A DNA stretch of 64,000 nucleotides from Thermocrispum agreste DSM 44070 (GCF_000427905.1 NZ_KE386604.1:62001-126000), one strand, 5' to 3'. Positions 25,799 through 33,965 are shown, counted from the first letter of the stretch. Numbers and translations: made by a program. Notes: generated by a model from the letters alone, not told the origin.

Positions 25799-26619
25799 GA
25801 GGGATCGAGGCGCTGGAGGGCTTTCTCGGCGTCTTTGACCGCGCGCATTGCTGCGTCGTAGTCCTGCTGTGCCTGGCGGGCTGCGTCGCGTCGTTTGCGC
25901 AGATCGCGTTCGGCCTCGGCCAGCTGTGCTTTCAGGTCTTCGACCTGCTGTTCCACTTCGGTCGCGGCGTCTTTCGCCTTCGCCAGGGCGGTCTCCGCAG
26001 ACGATTGTTCCTTGCGCGCGGTCGCCAGCCGGTCCCGCGCTTCGGCCACTTGTCGTTGCCGTGCGTCGTCCGGCTCCTGCTTGCCGTCGTCTTTCCCGGT
26101 GGACTTGGCCTCGACCTTCTGGTTCGTGGCGGCGCTCGAGCCGGCCGAGGCGATCATCCACTGGTCGAAGCCAGCCGGGGCGATGGCCGCTGCCAGGCGT
26201 CCGGCGGTGACCTGTGCCGCTGCTTCGGGACTTGCCACGGCGGCTTCGAGTGTTTCGACGACCTGGTCCATCACGGCTTGGCTGGGGTTGGCGCCGATGG
26301 CTCGCACGCGGTCGGCTACGCGCTGCACGGCCGCTTGCTTGCGCCCGGACAACTCCCGAAGCCGCCGGCCGTCCAGATCGGCGTGGGCCGCGCGCAGCTC
26401 GTCACCCAGGCCGATCAGCTCGGTGAGCTCGCCCGGATGTTCGTGCGCCAACCGGTTGACCAACCATGCGGCCAGCGACGGTTTCCGCAGCGCTCCGATG
26501 CGCTTGGCCAGTTCCTTGTCGCCGGACTTCCTGGCTTCGGCGACCCGCTGGTTGCGGGTGGTGACGAAGTCCTCGGGCGGGCCGGAATACAGTTCGTCGG
26601 CCACCGCATCGAAGTCCAT
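25795..26619 (-). CDS. Coiled-coil protein of unknown function
   Basis: 274 residues. The N-terminal half is helical and globular (MDFDAVADELYSGPPEDFVTTRNQRVAEARKSGDKELAKRIGALRKP), with SLAAWLVNRLAHE, a block common to a conserved actinobacterial family. The second half (~175-270) is a long, charged coiled coil (ATARKEQSSAETALAKAKDAATEVEQQVEDLKAQLAEAERDLRKRR). No catalytic motif is seen. The ATG at 26619 is the natural start. It converges on the carboxylase gene with a 29-bp gap. Confidence 0.8.
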   Translation of the reverse strand: MDFDAVADELYSGPPEDFVTTRNQRVAEARKSGDKELAKRIGALRKPSLAAWLVNRLAHEHPGELTELIGLGDELRAAHADLDGRRLRELSGRKQAAVQRVADRVRAIGANPSQAVMDQVVETLEAAVASPEAAAQVTAGRLAAAIAPAGFDQWMIASAGSSAATNQKVEAKSTGKDDGKQEPDDARQRQVAEARDRLATARKEQSSAETALAKAKDAATEVEQQVEDLKAQLAEAERDLRKRRDAARQAQQDYDAAMRAVKDAEKALQRLDPS

Positions 26620-26734
26620 GCCGACCAGTCTCTCGCGGACGGCCGTGCCGCGCGATGCCCGGCAGGTGGCGGGACCCCGCGGCGAATACCGAGGTGTGCC
26701 GGGGTGCCGACGTTAACGAACCGGGCGGAAATCA

Positions 26735-27451
26735 CTAGGGCTCGTCGTCGAAACGCAGCCGCCGGGCCACGACATCGGCGGCGACGTCGGCCAGTGAGCG
26801 GTCATTGGCGTACGCGTGGGCGCGCAACCTGGCGAGCGCGGCGGCGAGGCTGACGCCGAGCTGCACGCTGACCATGCCGGTGGCCTGATGGATGACCGAA
26901 CGGGGCGGGGCGAACAGTTCGTCCAGGGACTTCAAGCGGTGCAGCGGTAGCTCGATGTAGTGGTCCAGTGCCAGCGCCAACGCGGCATCGGCGTAGGCGA
27001 GCGCGTCGGAGAACGCGTCGGAACTGAGCAGCCCGGGTCGTTTGCGGTAGATGGTCAGCACGCCGAGTTCCACCACACCGGCTTGCAACGGGAGGGCGAC
27101 GCAGGCATGTACGCCGCGCTCGCGCGCGATGTCGGAGAAGATGGGCCACCGGGCGGACTGCTCCGCTGCGGTGAGGTCGGCGACCCGGACCAGGTCGTGG
27201 CCCGCGATCACGTCGCTGGCGGGGCCTTCGCCCAGGGTGACTTGGCGCTCGTCCAGGTGAGCCGCGAGCGTGTCGGATGCGGCAACGGGCTGTGCCAGGC
27301 CGCCTTCGCCGTCGGACATCAGCAGGCCGACCGAGGCGTCGAGCGACTGGGCACAGGCCAGGCAGACATGTCGTGGTGCGACCGGTCGCGCGTCGCGCCG
27401 GGCGTGTGCACGAATCGAGGCCCAGATCCGAGCCGCACGGTCACTGGTCAC
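26735..27451 (-). CDS. GAF and ANTAR domain regulator
   Basis: 238 residues. A GAF sensor domain (~25-165) contains GLLMSDGEGGLAQPVAASDTLAAHL, ACVALPLQAGVVELGVLTIYR, and a Cys pair (HVCLACAQSL) near residue 30. A C-terminal ANTAR RNA-binding domain (~180-235) has the family Ala/Gly pattern VIHQATGMVSVQLGVSLAAALARLRAHAYANDRSLADVAADVV. ANTAR proteins bind twin hairpins in nascent mRNA to prevent termination. The target here is unknown. It is divergent from the DUF2461 gene. Confidence 0.9.
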   Translation of the reverse strand: MTSDRAARIWASIRAHARRDARPVAPRHVCLACAQSLDASVGLLMSDGEGGLAQPVAASDTLAAHLDERQVTLGEGPASDVIAGHDLVRVADLTAAEQSARWPIFSDIARERGVHACVALPLQAGVVELGVLTIYRKRPGLLSSDAFSDALAYADAALALALDHYIELPLHRLKSLDELFAPPRSVIHQATGMVSVQLGVSLAAALARLRAHAYANDRSLADVAADVVARRLRFDDEP

Positions 27452-27697
27452 CGGGGCGGGCCGAGAAGTGGCAGGAGTCCGACGGGAAGGGCAGGCCCGG
27501 GTTCACATGACCTCCGCAGGAATGCTCGGCGGCTGATCACCGCATCCGTTGTGCTGAGCATGCGGGGGCGAGCCGAGCGCACAGGAGGGCACAAGGTCCC
27601 CACTTGCGGGAGATTGTGACCTCCGTCGCCGCGTCGTCCACGCGGCTGGCCGGAGCTCCCGGTGCTACCGAGCTCCGTTCGCTTCTACGCTGGGGCC

Positions 27698-28363
27698 GTG
27701 ACCTTCACCGGATTCGGCGAACACGCCATCGACTTCTACGACGGGCTGGTCGCGGACAACTCCAAGGCGTACTGGGAAGACCACCTCGAGATCTACCGGC
27801 GGGACGTGCGTGCCCCGATGGAGGCGCTGCTCGCCGAGCTCGAACCCGAGTTCGCCCCGGGGTTCGGCACCGCGAAGGTTTTCCGGCCCTACCGTGACGT
27901 GCGGTTCTCCCGGGACAAGACCCCGTACAAGACGCACTGCGGCGCGGTCATCGAACCCGGGCGAGGCGCCGGCGCCTACTACGTGGAGCTCTCGCCGCGC
28001 GGCCTCCAGGTCGGTGGCGGCATGTACCACCTGGAGTCCGACCAGCTGGCCCGCTTCCGCCGGGCGGTCGACGACGACCACCACGGGCCCGCCCTGGTGG
28101 GGATCCTGGACGAGCTCACCTCCCGTGGGTGGGAAGTGCGGGGTGAGCGGTTGAAGACCCGGCCGCGCGGTTTCGACGACGACCACCCCCGCATCGACCT
28201 GCTGAAGCACAAGTCGCTCTGGGTCCGCAAGGAGTGGGAGCCGGACGACACGCTGCACGAGCGCGGCACCCTGACCCGGGTGCGCACCGCATGGCGGGAG
28301 CTGCGGGACCTCAACGAGTGGGCCCTCGACCACGTGGGGGTCTCCGAGAAGCCACGCCGCTAG
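27698..28363 (+). CDS. DUF2461 family protein
   Basis: 221 residues with the family signatures FYDGLVADNSKAYWEDH, FRPYRDVRFSRDKTPYKTHCGAVI and YYVELSPRGLQVGGGMYHLE in the usual order, full length. The family is widespread in bacteria and of unknown biochemical role. GTG 27698 (VTFTGFGEHAIDFY) is preferred; the longer reading from 27662 adds 12 unconserved residues. Its stop overlaps the stop of the convergent XRE-SUMF1 gene by 4 bp. Confidence 0.88.
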   Translation: MTFTGFGEHAIDFYDGLVADNSKAYWEDHLEIYRRDVRAPMEALLAELEPEFAPGFGTAKVFRPYRDVRFSRDKTPYKTHCGAVIEPGRGAGAYYVELSPRGLQVGGGMYHLESDQLARFRRAVDDDHHGPALVGILDELTSRGWEVRGERLKTRPRGFDDDHPRIDLLKHKSLWVRKEWEPDDTLHERGTLTRVRTAWRELRDLNEWALDHVGVSEKPRR

Positions 28364-29250
28364 CCCATCACGCAACGAAAGCCCGTGTCGTCGGCGCGGT
28401 ACCCGGCCGGACTGTCCGCACTCAACGCGGGAAGGCACTGGCTCAGCGGCGTGGCGAACGAGCCGCCCCGGCGCTCGAAACGCCCCGGCGTCCGCTGCGT
28501 GGCGCACCACTCCCAGACGTTGCCGCAAAGGTCGTAGATGCCGTAGGGGCTGGCCCCGCGCACGTACCTGCCGACCGGCACCGTGCCGCCGATGCCGCTC
28601 TCCCAGACGTTGCACCTGTCCGGCAGCGGCCGGTCACCCCAGGGAAACTGATCACCGAACTGGCCCCGCGCTGCCTTCTCCCACTGCTCGCCGGTCGGCA
28701 GCGACTTGCCCGCCCACTCGGCGTAGGCCTTGGCGTCGTGCCAGCTCACCAGCACCACCGGGTGGCTGGCCCGCTCCGGTGGCCAGCCGTCGTCCGTCCA
28801 GTGGGCGGGCGGGCGATGCCCGGTCTCCGCCACGAACCGGCCGTACTCGGCGTTGGTGGTCGGGTAGATGTCGATGTAGAAAGTGGGCAGCCAGTCCGGT
28901 TCGGCGTCCAGGCCGGCGCGGAACGGGCCGCCGGGCACCAGCGCCATGCGCTTGCCGTCCACCGGGTGCCGGATGATCGGGCTCTCCGCCTCACCGGCGC
29001 CGTCCAGCAGCGGCGGGGTGGACATGAAGTCGGCGAACCGCTCCCGCACCTCCGGCGACGAGCGGCGCAGCGCGGTGTCCAGCGCTGCCTGATTGACCGG
29101 ACGCGGGCTGATGTGCTCCCCGGCGGCCTCCCACTTGGACACCATGCGATCGCTGACCCCCAGGTGCGCGGCGAAGTCGCGAATGCTCATCCGCATGGCG
29201 GCACGCAGGGCGCGGACTTCCCGTCCGGTCCAGTGTCGAACCGTTCTCAT
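28360..29250 (-). CDS. XRE helix-turn-helix fused to a formylglycine-generating-enzyme-like (SUMF1) domain
   Basis: 296 residues. An N-terminal helix-turn-helix (~8-45) reads REVRALRAAMRMSIRDFAAHLGVSDRMVSKWEAAG. The C-terminal SUMF1/FGE (C-type-lectin-like) domain (~95-296) has PVVLVSWHDAKAYAEWAGKSLPTGEQWEKAARG, FPWGD, ASPYGIYDLCGNVWEWC and the final RRGGSFATPLSQC...TGFRC. In true FGE the last block carries two catalytic Cys (pattern SF-x-C-xxxx-C). Here the first aligns to Thr (SFATPLSQC) and only the second remains, so formylglycine synthesis is doubtful and a ligand-sensing regulator is likelier. It converges with DUF2461 and is followed upstream by a gene-free region. Confidence 0.85.
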   Translation of the reverse strand: MRTVRHWTGREVRALRAAMRMSIRDFAAHLGVSDRMVSKWEAAGEHISPRPVNQAALDTALRRSSPEVRERFADFMSTPPLLDGAGEAESPIIRHPVDGKRMALVPGGPFRAGLDAEPDWLPTFYIDIYPTTNAEYGRFVAETGHRPPAHWTDDGWPPERASHPVVLVSWHDAKAYAEWAGKSLPTGEQWEKAARGQFGDQFPWGDRPLPDRCNVWESGIGGTVPVGRYVRGASPYGIYDLCGNVWEWCATQRTPGRFERRGGSFATPLSQCLPALSADSPAGYRADDTGFRCVMG

Positions 29251-29421
29251 AGCCCCCTCGACAGTCCTGTCCAGCCAGTAGCCGATCGATGACGTTGCGT
29301 TGCTGAGCCGAGTAATAGCACCAGGTCACGGCGGTCATCGGCGATGAACGAGACGTCCCACCGGCAAGTTCGGCGCTAGTTCGGCGTGAGGTCGGCAGGA
29401 GTACGATCTGCCCGGCGACGG

Positions 29422-29437
29422 GCCCCGACGACGGGGC
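29422..29437. terminator. Hairpin GCCCCG-ACGA-CGGGGC
   Basis: A perfect 6-bp stem with a 4-nt loop, followed by TTCCTT on the plus strand. It is terminator-like, but there is no upstream plus-strand gene within 1 kb, so its purpose is unclear. Confidence 0.4.
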
Positions 29438-29446
29438 TTCCTTGCG

Positions 29447-29468
29447 CGCGTGCCGCATAGGGCACGCG
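29447..29468. repeat. Perfect 8-bp inverted repeat
   Basis: CGCGTGCC-GCATAG-GGCACGCG, 9 bp after the previous hairpin. It could be a second terminator stem or an operator. Confidence 0.45.
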
Positions 29469-29540
29469 ACGTGACACGTGAACAACGGTAGCGGTGACGA
29501 CCGACGTTTTCGGTCTGGTTCGACGTGGCTCGGCGTGCCA

Positions 29541-29717
29541 GCGCAAGGTTCGTGTGGCGGCGTGCGGCGGTGGGCAGGCGGGCACCTGTTGCGGCGGCCT
29601 CGGGGGTTGTCACGTGTCGACGGTCGATTGCGTCCCGTGCGGCACGGCGGACGTGCGTGGGTTGGTGTGGACGCCCGTGGAGGGGTGGGCGCGAGGTTCG
29701 TGTGGCGGCGTGCGACG
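29541..29717. repeat. Imperfect direct repeat pair, ~30 bp each, 147 bp apart
   Basis: AGGTTCGTGTGGCGGCGTGC occurs at 29546-29565 and again at 29693-29712, with flanking GCGCA/GCGCG and G/A-CGG also shared. It is intergenic and has no obvious dyad. Confidence 0.6.
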
Positions 29718-29955
29718 GCGTACAGACGTGCGCGGTCGCCGCAGCTGCGTGGAGTCGGCGCCATCGCGGTGACCGGGCAGGCGTCGTCTACCACTCCCTA
29801 CTTCGAGCCGGCGCAACCGGATGACGTCCGGCCTCAGCCATCGCCCGAAGCGCTGGCCCATTGCCGGGTGCGCTCGGTGGCGTCCTTCGGCACCCCCTGA
29901 CAGCAGGCGCAACAGGCCCCGGTTTGGCCGCGCCGGGAGGCTGGAGGGCCCGGGG

Positions 29956-30453
29956 TCAGAGGTGGTCGCGAGCGGCCAGTTCGGCGAGCAGTTCCCGGCC
30001 GCGCTCGGCATTCCGGGGCAGGCTCAGCACGTCGTACCGTTGCGCGACCAGCTGGCTGGTGGAGATGAAGTCACGCTGGCCACGGGTCGACGCGTAGCCG
30101 ACGGCGGCGAAGACCATGCCGAACGCCACACCGGACAGCAGGCCGATCAGGATCGGGCCGAAGCCCGCGCCCGGCGAGAAGATCGCCAGCAGCAACCCCA
30201 CGAACAGCCCGAACCACGCGCCGGACGCGGCGCCCCTGCCGAGCACGCCACCCCAGGTCAGGCGGGCGGCCACCCGCTCGACGAGCATCGGCTCCACCCC
30301 GACGATCGTCACGTCGGCCACCGGGAAATCCTTGTCCGCCAGGTAGTCGACGGCGCGCTGGGCTTCCTCGTACGTTTCGTAGGACCCGATGGGCCAGCCG
30401 CGTGGCGGAGACGGCGGATTCGCCGGCGACGGGTTCACGAATGCGGTGGTCAT
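29956..30453 (-). CDS. GSP17M-like (general stress protein) membrane protein
   Basis: 165 residues. The N-terminal domain GWPIGSYETYEEAQRAVDYLADKDFPVADVTIVGVEPMLVERV is the small alpha/beta domain of general stress protein 17M. It is followed by two Gly-rich membrane helices (GAWFGLFVGLLLAIFSPGAGFGPILIGLLSGVAFGMVFAAVG) and a C-terminal soluble tail. ATG 30453 has AAAGAGGA upstream; the frame extends to 30528 without another good start. The role is probably envelope or osmotic stress, by family association only. Confidence 0.85.
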   Translation of the reverse strand: MTTAFVNPSPANPPSPPRGWPIGSYETYEEAQRAVDYLADKDFPVADVTIVGVEPMLVERVAARLTWGGVLGRGAASGAWFGLFVGLLLAIFSPGAGFGPILIGLLSGVAFGMVFAAVGYASTRGQRDFISTSQLVAQRYDVLSLPRNAERGRELLAELAARDHL

Positions 30454-30644
30454 CTTGCGTCCTCTTTCTCGAGGGGAGCTCTCAATCTGAGAACGTACGG
30501 TGTGGGGGAAAGATCCCCGAACGTGCACAGTTCACAGCTTCCCCTCAGCTCGCTCTCCGGATCAGCCGTTGATCATGGCCTACGAGTATCCCGTGCATGG
30601 TGGGCCGGTTTCGCCACGGGGCAATTCGCGGTGCCGCTCGCCCG

Positions 30645-30776
30645 TCAGTCGGTCGCCTTGCGGCGGCGACGCATCGGGGGAGTGTCGAAATCGATTGCCG
30701 CCGCGCCGAAGGCCATCACCAGCAGCACCGCCATCCCGAGTGCGGCGACGGTCCACGTGGCAATGGTGGCCAGCAT
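30645..30776 (-). CDS. 43-residue single-helix membrane peptide
   Basis: A short gene with a strong ribosome site (CTGGAGGTCACC directly before ATG 30774-30776). The product has one hydrophobic helix (LATIATWTVAALGMAVLLVMAFGAAAIDF, quoted here in part: residues ~2-30) and a basic C-terminus PMRRRRKATD, a cytoplasmic-facing stop-transfer pattern. It is too small for domain matches. It lies 191 bp upstream of the GSP17M-like gene on the same strand. A regulator or stabiliser of a membrane complex is conceivable. Confidence 0.55.
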   Translation of the reverse strand: MLATIATWTVAALGMAVLLVMAFGAAAIDFDTPPMRRRRKATD

Positions 30777-30942
30777 GGTGACCTCCAGGTCAGCGTGACG
30801 TGAGCTCGTCTCCAGGGTCGGATCCCCGGTGGCGCGCGGGAATACGCCAAAGGGATGGAGTTGGCCGGTCGTCCCCCACGCGCACCGCGAAGTCCCCCTT
30901 GTGGGTGACGACCCGGTCGGGTGGTGTGGGCGAGGCGGGTCG

Positions 30943-31088
30943 TCCGGCGTGGTCGCGTGGGGCGGGCCGCGCTGCGCGGAGCCAACCGGGTGCTCGGCCG
31001 CTTCCGGCGTGGCCGCGTGGGCGGGCCCGAAACCCTCGGCCGCGGCGACGAAGCCGACCAGCTTCCGGCGTGGTCGCGTGGGGCGGGA
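30943..31088. repeat. Three ~24-bp direct repeats at 60-61 bp spacing
   Basis: TCCGGCGTGGTCGCGTGGGG at 30943, a variant TCCGGCGTGGCCGCGTGGGC at 31003, and TCCGGCGTGGTCGCGTGGGG at 31064, each followed by CGGG and separated by unique ~36 bp. The period equals that of the block at 15.6 kb, but the repeat sequence is different and shows no clear hairpin. Confidence 0.65.
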
Positions 31089-31186
31089 GGTGTAGTCCGC
31101 GGTGGGTGCAGTGGTGCTCGTGCGCTGACGCCGACGAGGCGGGCTCGGCGGGCTGAAGTCGCGGGCTGTGGTGCGGCGGGTCGAGC

Positions 31187-31662
31187 TGTCATGGTGGACG
31201 GGCTCGCCGGCTGTGGTGCCAGCCTGACGGGCTGTCATGGTGACGTGACGCGCGCTCGCGTGCTGGCCCGGATGCGGATGCCGTGTTGGCGCTGTGGGCT
31301 GTGGTGCCGGCCGGACGGGAGGCTGTGGTGTCGGCTTGGCGGGGTGTCGTGGTGGGTGGCGTGGGCTGTCATGTCGGTGTGGCGCGTTCGCGTGCCGCCC
31401 TGGCGTGGATTTGTCGTGCTGGGTGCTGCGGGCCGTGGTGGCAGTCCGGTGGCGGGCCCGTGCCTGTCATGTCGGTGAGACCCGCATTTTCGTGCCAGCG
31501 GGCGTGCATTGGGGGGGCTGAGGGCGCTGCGGGTTGTGATGTCGGCTTGGAGAGGTGTCGTGGTGAGCGGCGGCTGTCATGTCGGCGTGGCGCGCATCTT
31601 CGTACCGGGTAGGTGTGCAGCTGCGGGCTGAGGAGTGTGGGCTGTCGTGCCGCCGGGCGCGC
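31187..31662. repeat. Scattered short repeat CTGTSRTG(T/C)CGG
   Basis: GCTGTCATGTCGG or close variants (GCTGTGGTGCCGG, GTTGTGATGTCGG) occur about ten times, for example near 31187, 31210, 31231, 31299, 31322, 31366, 31465, 31535, 31574 and 31650. Spacing is irregular. The block is intergenic. Confidence 0.5.
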
Positions 31663-31676
31663 CCCCGGCCGCACCG

Positions 31677-32609
31677 TCAGAGCTTGCGCAGCCGCACGCG
31701 GGTGATGGAGTGGTCGCTGTCCTTGCGCAGCACCAGCGTCGCGCGCGCCCTGGTGGGCAGGATGTTCTGCAGCAGGTTCGGCTCGTTGATGGTCTTCCAG
31801 ATGTGTTCCGCCTCGGCCCTGGCGTCCTCGTCGGACAGGCCGGCGAAGTGGTGGAAGTACGACTCCGGGTCGGTGAACGCGGTGTCCCGCAGCTTGAGGA
31901 ACCGCTCCACGTACCAGCGCTTGATGTCCTCGGTGTGCGCGTCGACGTAGATGGAGAAGTCGAACAGGTCGGACACCGCCAGCCGCGGATGGGGCTGCAG
32001 GACGTTGAGCCCTTCCAGAATCAGGATGTCCGGCCGCCGCACCACGTGCTCGACGCCTGGCAGGATGTCGTAGGCCTTGTGCGAGTACACCGGGGCACTG
32101 ACCGCATCGGCCCCGGACTTGACGTCGGTGACGAACCGCAGCAGCGCACGGCGGTCGTAGGACTCGGGGAAGCCCTTGCGGTGCATGATGCCGCGGCGCA
32201 TCAGCTCGGCGCGCGGGTAGAGGAACCCGTCGGTGGTGACCAGGTCGACCCGCGGGTGATTGGGCCAGCGGGCGAGCAGGGCGTGCAGGATGCGCGCGGT
32301 GGTGGACTTGCCGACCGCGACGCTGCCCGCGATCCCGATGATGAACGGCACTTTGGTGCCGCGGGTGTCCTCGCCGAGGAACGTGGTGGTCGCCTCGTAC
32401 AGCTGCTGCCTGGCCGAGACCTGCAGGTTGATCAGTCGGGACAACGGCAGGTAGACGTCGGCGACCTCGTCCAGGTCCACTTGTTCGCCGAGGCCGCGCA
32501 GCTTGGCCAGCTCCTCGGCGGTCAACGGCAGCGGAGTGGATCGCCGTAGCTCGCGCCACTGCTCGCGATTCAGTTCGACGTACGGGGTCAGCTCACGAAC
32601 CCTCGCCAT
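31677..32609 (-). CDS. coaA: Type I pantothenate kinase
   Basis: 310 residues, the usual length of bacterial type I PanK. The P-loop [17 protein letters not shown] lies at ~95-110; the family blocks [23 protein letters not shown], and [11 protein letters not shown] follow, with [21 protein letters not shown]. It phosphorylates pantothenate with ATP, the first and CoA-feedback-controlled step of CoA synthesis. ATG 32609 is a natural start. It stands alone, flanked by the repeat-rich gap downstream. Confidence 0.96.
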   Translation of the reverse strand: MARVRELTPYVELNREQWRELRRSTPLPLTAEELAKLRGLGEQVDLDEVADVYLPLSRLINLQVSARQQLYEATTTFLGEDTRGTKVPFIIGIAGSVAVGKSTTARILHALLARWPNHPRVDLVTTDGFLYPRAELMRRGIMHRKGFPESYDRRALLRFVTDVKSGADAVSAPVYSHKAYDILPGVEHVVRRPDILILEGLNVLQPHPRLAVSDLFDFSIYVDAHTEDIKRWYVERFLKLRDTAFTDPESYFHHFAGLSDEDARAEAEHIWKTINEPNLLQNILPTRARATLVLRKDSDHSITRVRLRKL

Positions 32610-32850
32610 CGAAGCCTCCCTTGGCTCCCCGACTCCTGCCGTCTGCGATCGGGCTCGATCAAAACAGGTGGCGCGGCGGAATCGATAGGTGCTGTGACTA
32701 ACTGCACCTGGGTCCAGTGTCGGTTGACCAGTTCGGTTCCGGCAACCACGGAGGCTGTGACATCGGCCCGGTACCGCCTGCGACCGGGATCACTCGCGCG
32801 GGGTGTGAGCGGCGGCGGTTCCCGTAGGCGGGGGCGTTGTACTTGCGGGG

Positions 32851-33204
32851 TCACTCGCGCGCGGCGAACAGCGGGCGCGGATCGAAGGTCACCCGGATCG
32901 CGACGATCCGGCCGTCGCGGACCGTGCTCCAGTTCGCGGTAGGGATCGGATCGGCCACCGACGTGTGCAAGTTGAACCACGTCAGCACGTCGTCGCCGGA
33001 CACGAATCGCTTGTGCACCTCGATGTCGGTGACGATCTCCGACATCTTGCGCAGCCCCTCCACACAGGCCTCGGCGCCCTGCAACTGCGCAAGCGGACCG
33101 TTGAACGTGACGTCGTCGGCCAGCACCGCGCGCACGGCGGCGAAATCCTTCGCCGCCCAGCCGGCGAAGTACTGCTCTGCTGCTTGCTCGGCAGCGGTGG
33201 GCAT
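32851..33204 (-). CDS. NTF2-like (SnoaL/nuclear transport factor 2 fold) protein
   Basis: 117 residues with the alpha+beta cone fold pattern: AAEQYFAGWAAKDFAAVRAVLADDVTFNGPLAQLQGAEACVEGLRKM, then strands VSGDDVLTWFNLHT and GRIVAIRVTFDPRP. Members include polyketide cyclases, isomerases and ligand carriers; no specific catalytic set is assignable here. ATG 33204 has GGAGGAGG upstream, which decides it over the longer frame to 33321. It is divergent from the Hsp20 gene, whose CIRCE lies between. Confidence 0.85.
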   Translation of the reverse strand: MPTAAEQAAEQYFAGWAAKDFAAVRAVLADDVTFNGPLAQLQGAEACVEGLRKMSEIVTDIEVHKRFVSGDDVLTWFNLHTSVADPIPTANWSTVRDGRIVAIRVTFDPRPLFAARE

Positions 33205-33314
33205 GAACACACCTCCTCCACGCGTTCTGCCTGATGGTGGCACCGGGCACCGACAATTTCCGGCATTCGCGGACCGATCCGGGAAAGCCGGGAACAACTG
33301 AACACCCTCCCGCG

Positions 33315-33341
33315 TTAGCACTCACGAAGGCTGAGTGCTAA
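33315..33341. promoter_or_regulatory. CIRCE element (HrcA operator)
   Basis: TTAGCACTC - 9 nt - GAGTGCTAA, a perfect match to the CIRCE consensus, 44 bp upstream of the Hsp20 start. HrcA binding here would repress the gene until heat stress. It also lies 111 bp upstream of the divergent NTF2-like gene. Confidence 0.95.
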
Positions 33342-33384
33342 TCCTCAGTCTGATCGCTTGACACGACAGGGAGGGATGTCAACG

Positions 33385-33915
33385 ATGGCGCTGGTTCTTC
33401 GTCGTGGCTCTTCGTGGGACCCGTTCACCGTCCTCGCCCGCCAGTTCGACAGCGAGTTCGACCAGCTGATGCGGCGGGCCTTCGGCACCGACCGGCTGCC
33501 GACCACCGGGTTCGTCCCCGCGGTCGACATGCGCCGGGACGGCACTGACGTGGTGGTGACCGCCGAGGTTCCCGGTGCGGACAACCTGGACGTGGAAGTC
33601 GTGGAGAACCGGCTGCGGATCAGCGGCAGGCGCGGCGTCGACGAGACCAAGGAGGACGACGGCCTGCTGGTGCGCGAGATCCGCACCGGTGAGTTCCGCC
33701 GGGAGTTCGCGCTGCCCAAGCACGTCACCGCCGACGACGTCGAGGCCGAGTACAAGGACGGCCTGCTGACGGTGCGGGTGCGCAACGTGGCCAAGCCGAA
33801 GCCGGAACCGCGCAAGATCCCGGTGCGCGGGGTGGCCGAGGCCGAGCAGATCACGTCGGGCGACCAGGCCCAGATCGAGGCCTCGGACTCCGCCGACGAG
33901 CCAGAGAGCAAGTAG
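33385..33915 (+). CDS. hsp20: Hsp20/alpha-crystallin small heat-shock protein
   Basis: 176 residues. The alpha-crystallin domain (~40-135) contains PAVDMRRDGTDVVVTAEVPGADNLDVEVVENRLRISGRR and ends in EYKDGLLTVRVRNV (the G-L-L/I-x-V-x-V strand). The N-terminal arm SWDPFTVLARQFDSEFDQLMRRAF resembles mycobacterial Hsp18/Hsp16.3-type proteins. The C-terminal tail is charged. It is an ATP-independent holdase. ATG 33385 is about 9 nt from GGGAGGG; ATG 33376 also in frame is too close to it. A CIRCE element controls it and a terminator follows. Confidence 0.95.
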   Translation: MALVLRRGSSWDPFTVLARQFDSEFDQLMRRAFGTDRLPTTGFVPAVDMRRDGTDVVVTAEVPGADNLDVEVVENRLRISGRRGVDETKEDDGLLVREIRTGEFRREFALPKHVTADDVEAEYKDGLLTVRVRNVAKPKPEPRKIPVRGVAEAEQITSGDQAQIEASDSADEPESK

Positions 33916-33938
33916 AGAAGCCGACAGATACCGCGGAC

Positions 33939-33965
33939 GGCCGTCGGGCGACGAGCCCGGCGGCC
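33939..33965 (+). terminator. 11-bp hairpin terminator of hsp20
   Basis: GGCCGTCGGGC-GACGA-GCCCGGCGGCC (one G-T pair), then TTCGT, 24 bp after the hsp20 stop. Confidence 0.7.

Larger units (their letters stand above)
29251..29955. other. Gene-free interval of ~705 bp with hairpins and a duplicated segment
   Basis: It holds two hairpins (29422-29437 and 29447-29468) and a long near-repeat (29541 and 29688). Open frames such as 29610-30011 (minus) and 29478-29900 (plus) are Arg/Thr/Pro-rich with no domain or ribosome site, so no gene is called. Confidence 0.55.
30777..31676. other. 900-bp gene-free interval, G-rich on the plus strand, full of short repeats
   Basis: It holds three phased repeats (30943-31088) and many copies of a short CTGT(C/G)(A/G)TG element (31187-31660). 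No frame has a ribosome site or domain. Confidence 0.6.

Noticed and set aside
20042-26161. Minus-strand open frame of 2039 codons
   Set aside because: It is the antisense of the carboxylase gene; its translation is His/Arg/Gln/Gly-rich with no domain, an effect of high-GC third positions.
31369-32559. Minus-strand open frame of 396 codons
   Set aside because: Alternative frame of the pantothenate kinase gene; the kinase frame carries all family motifs.
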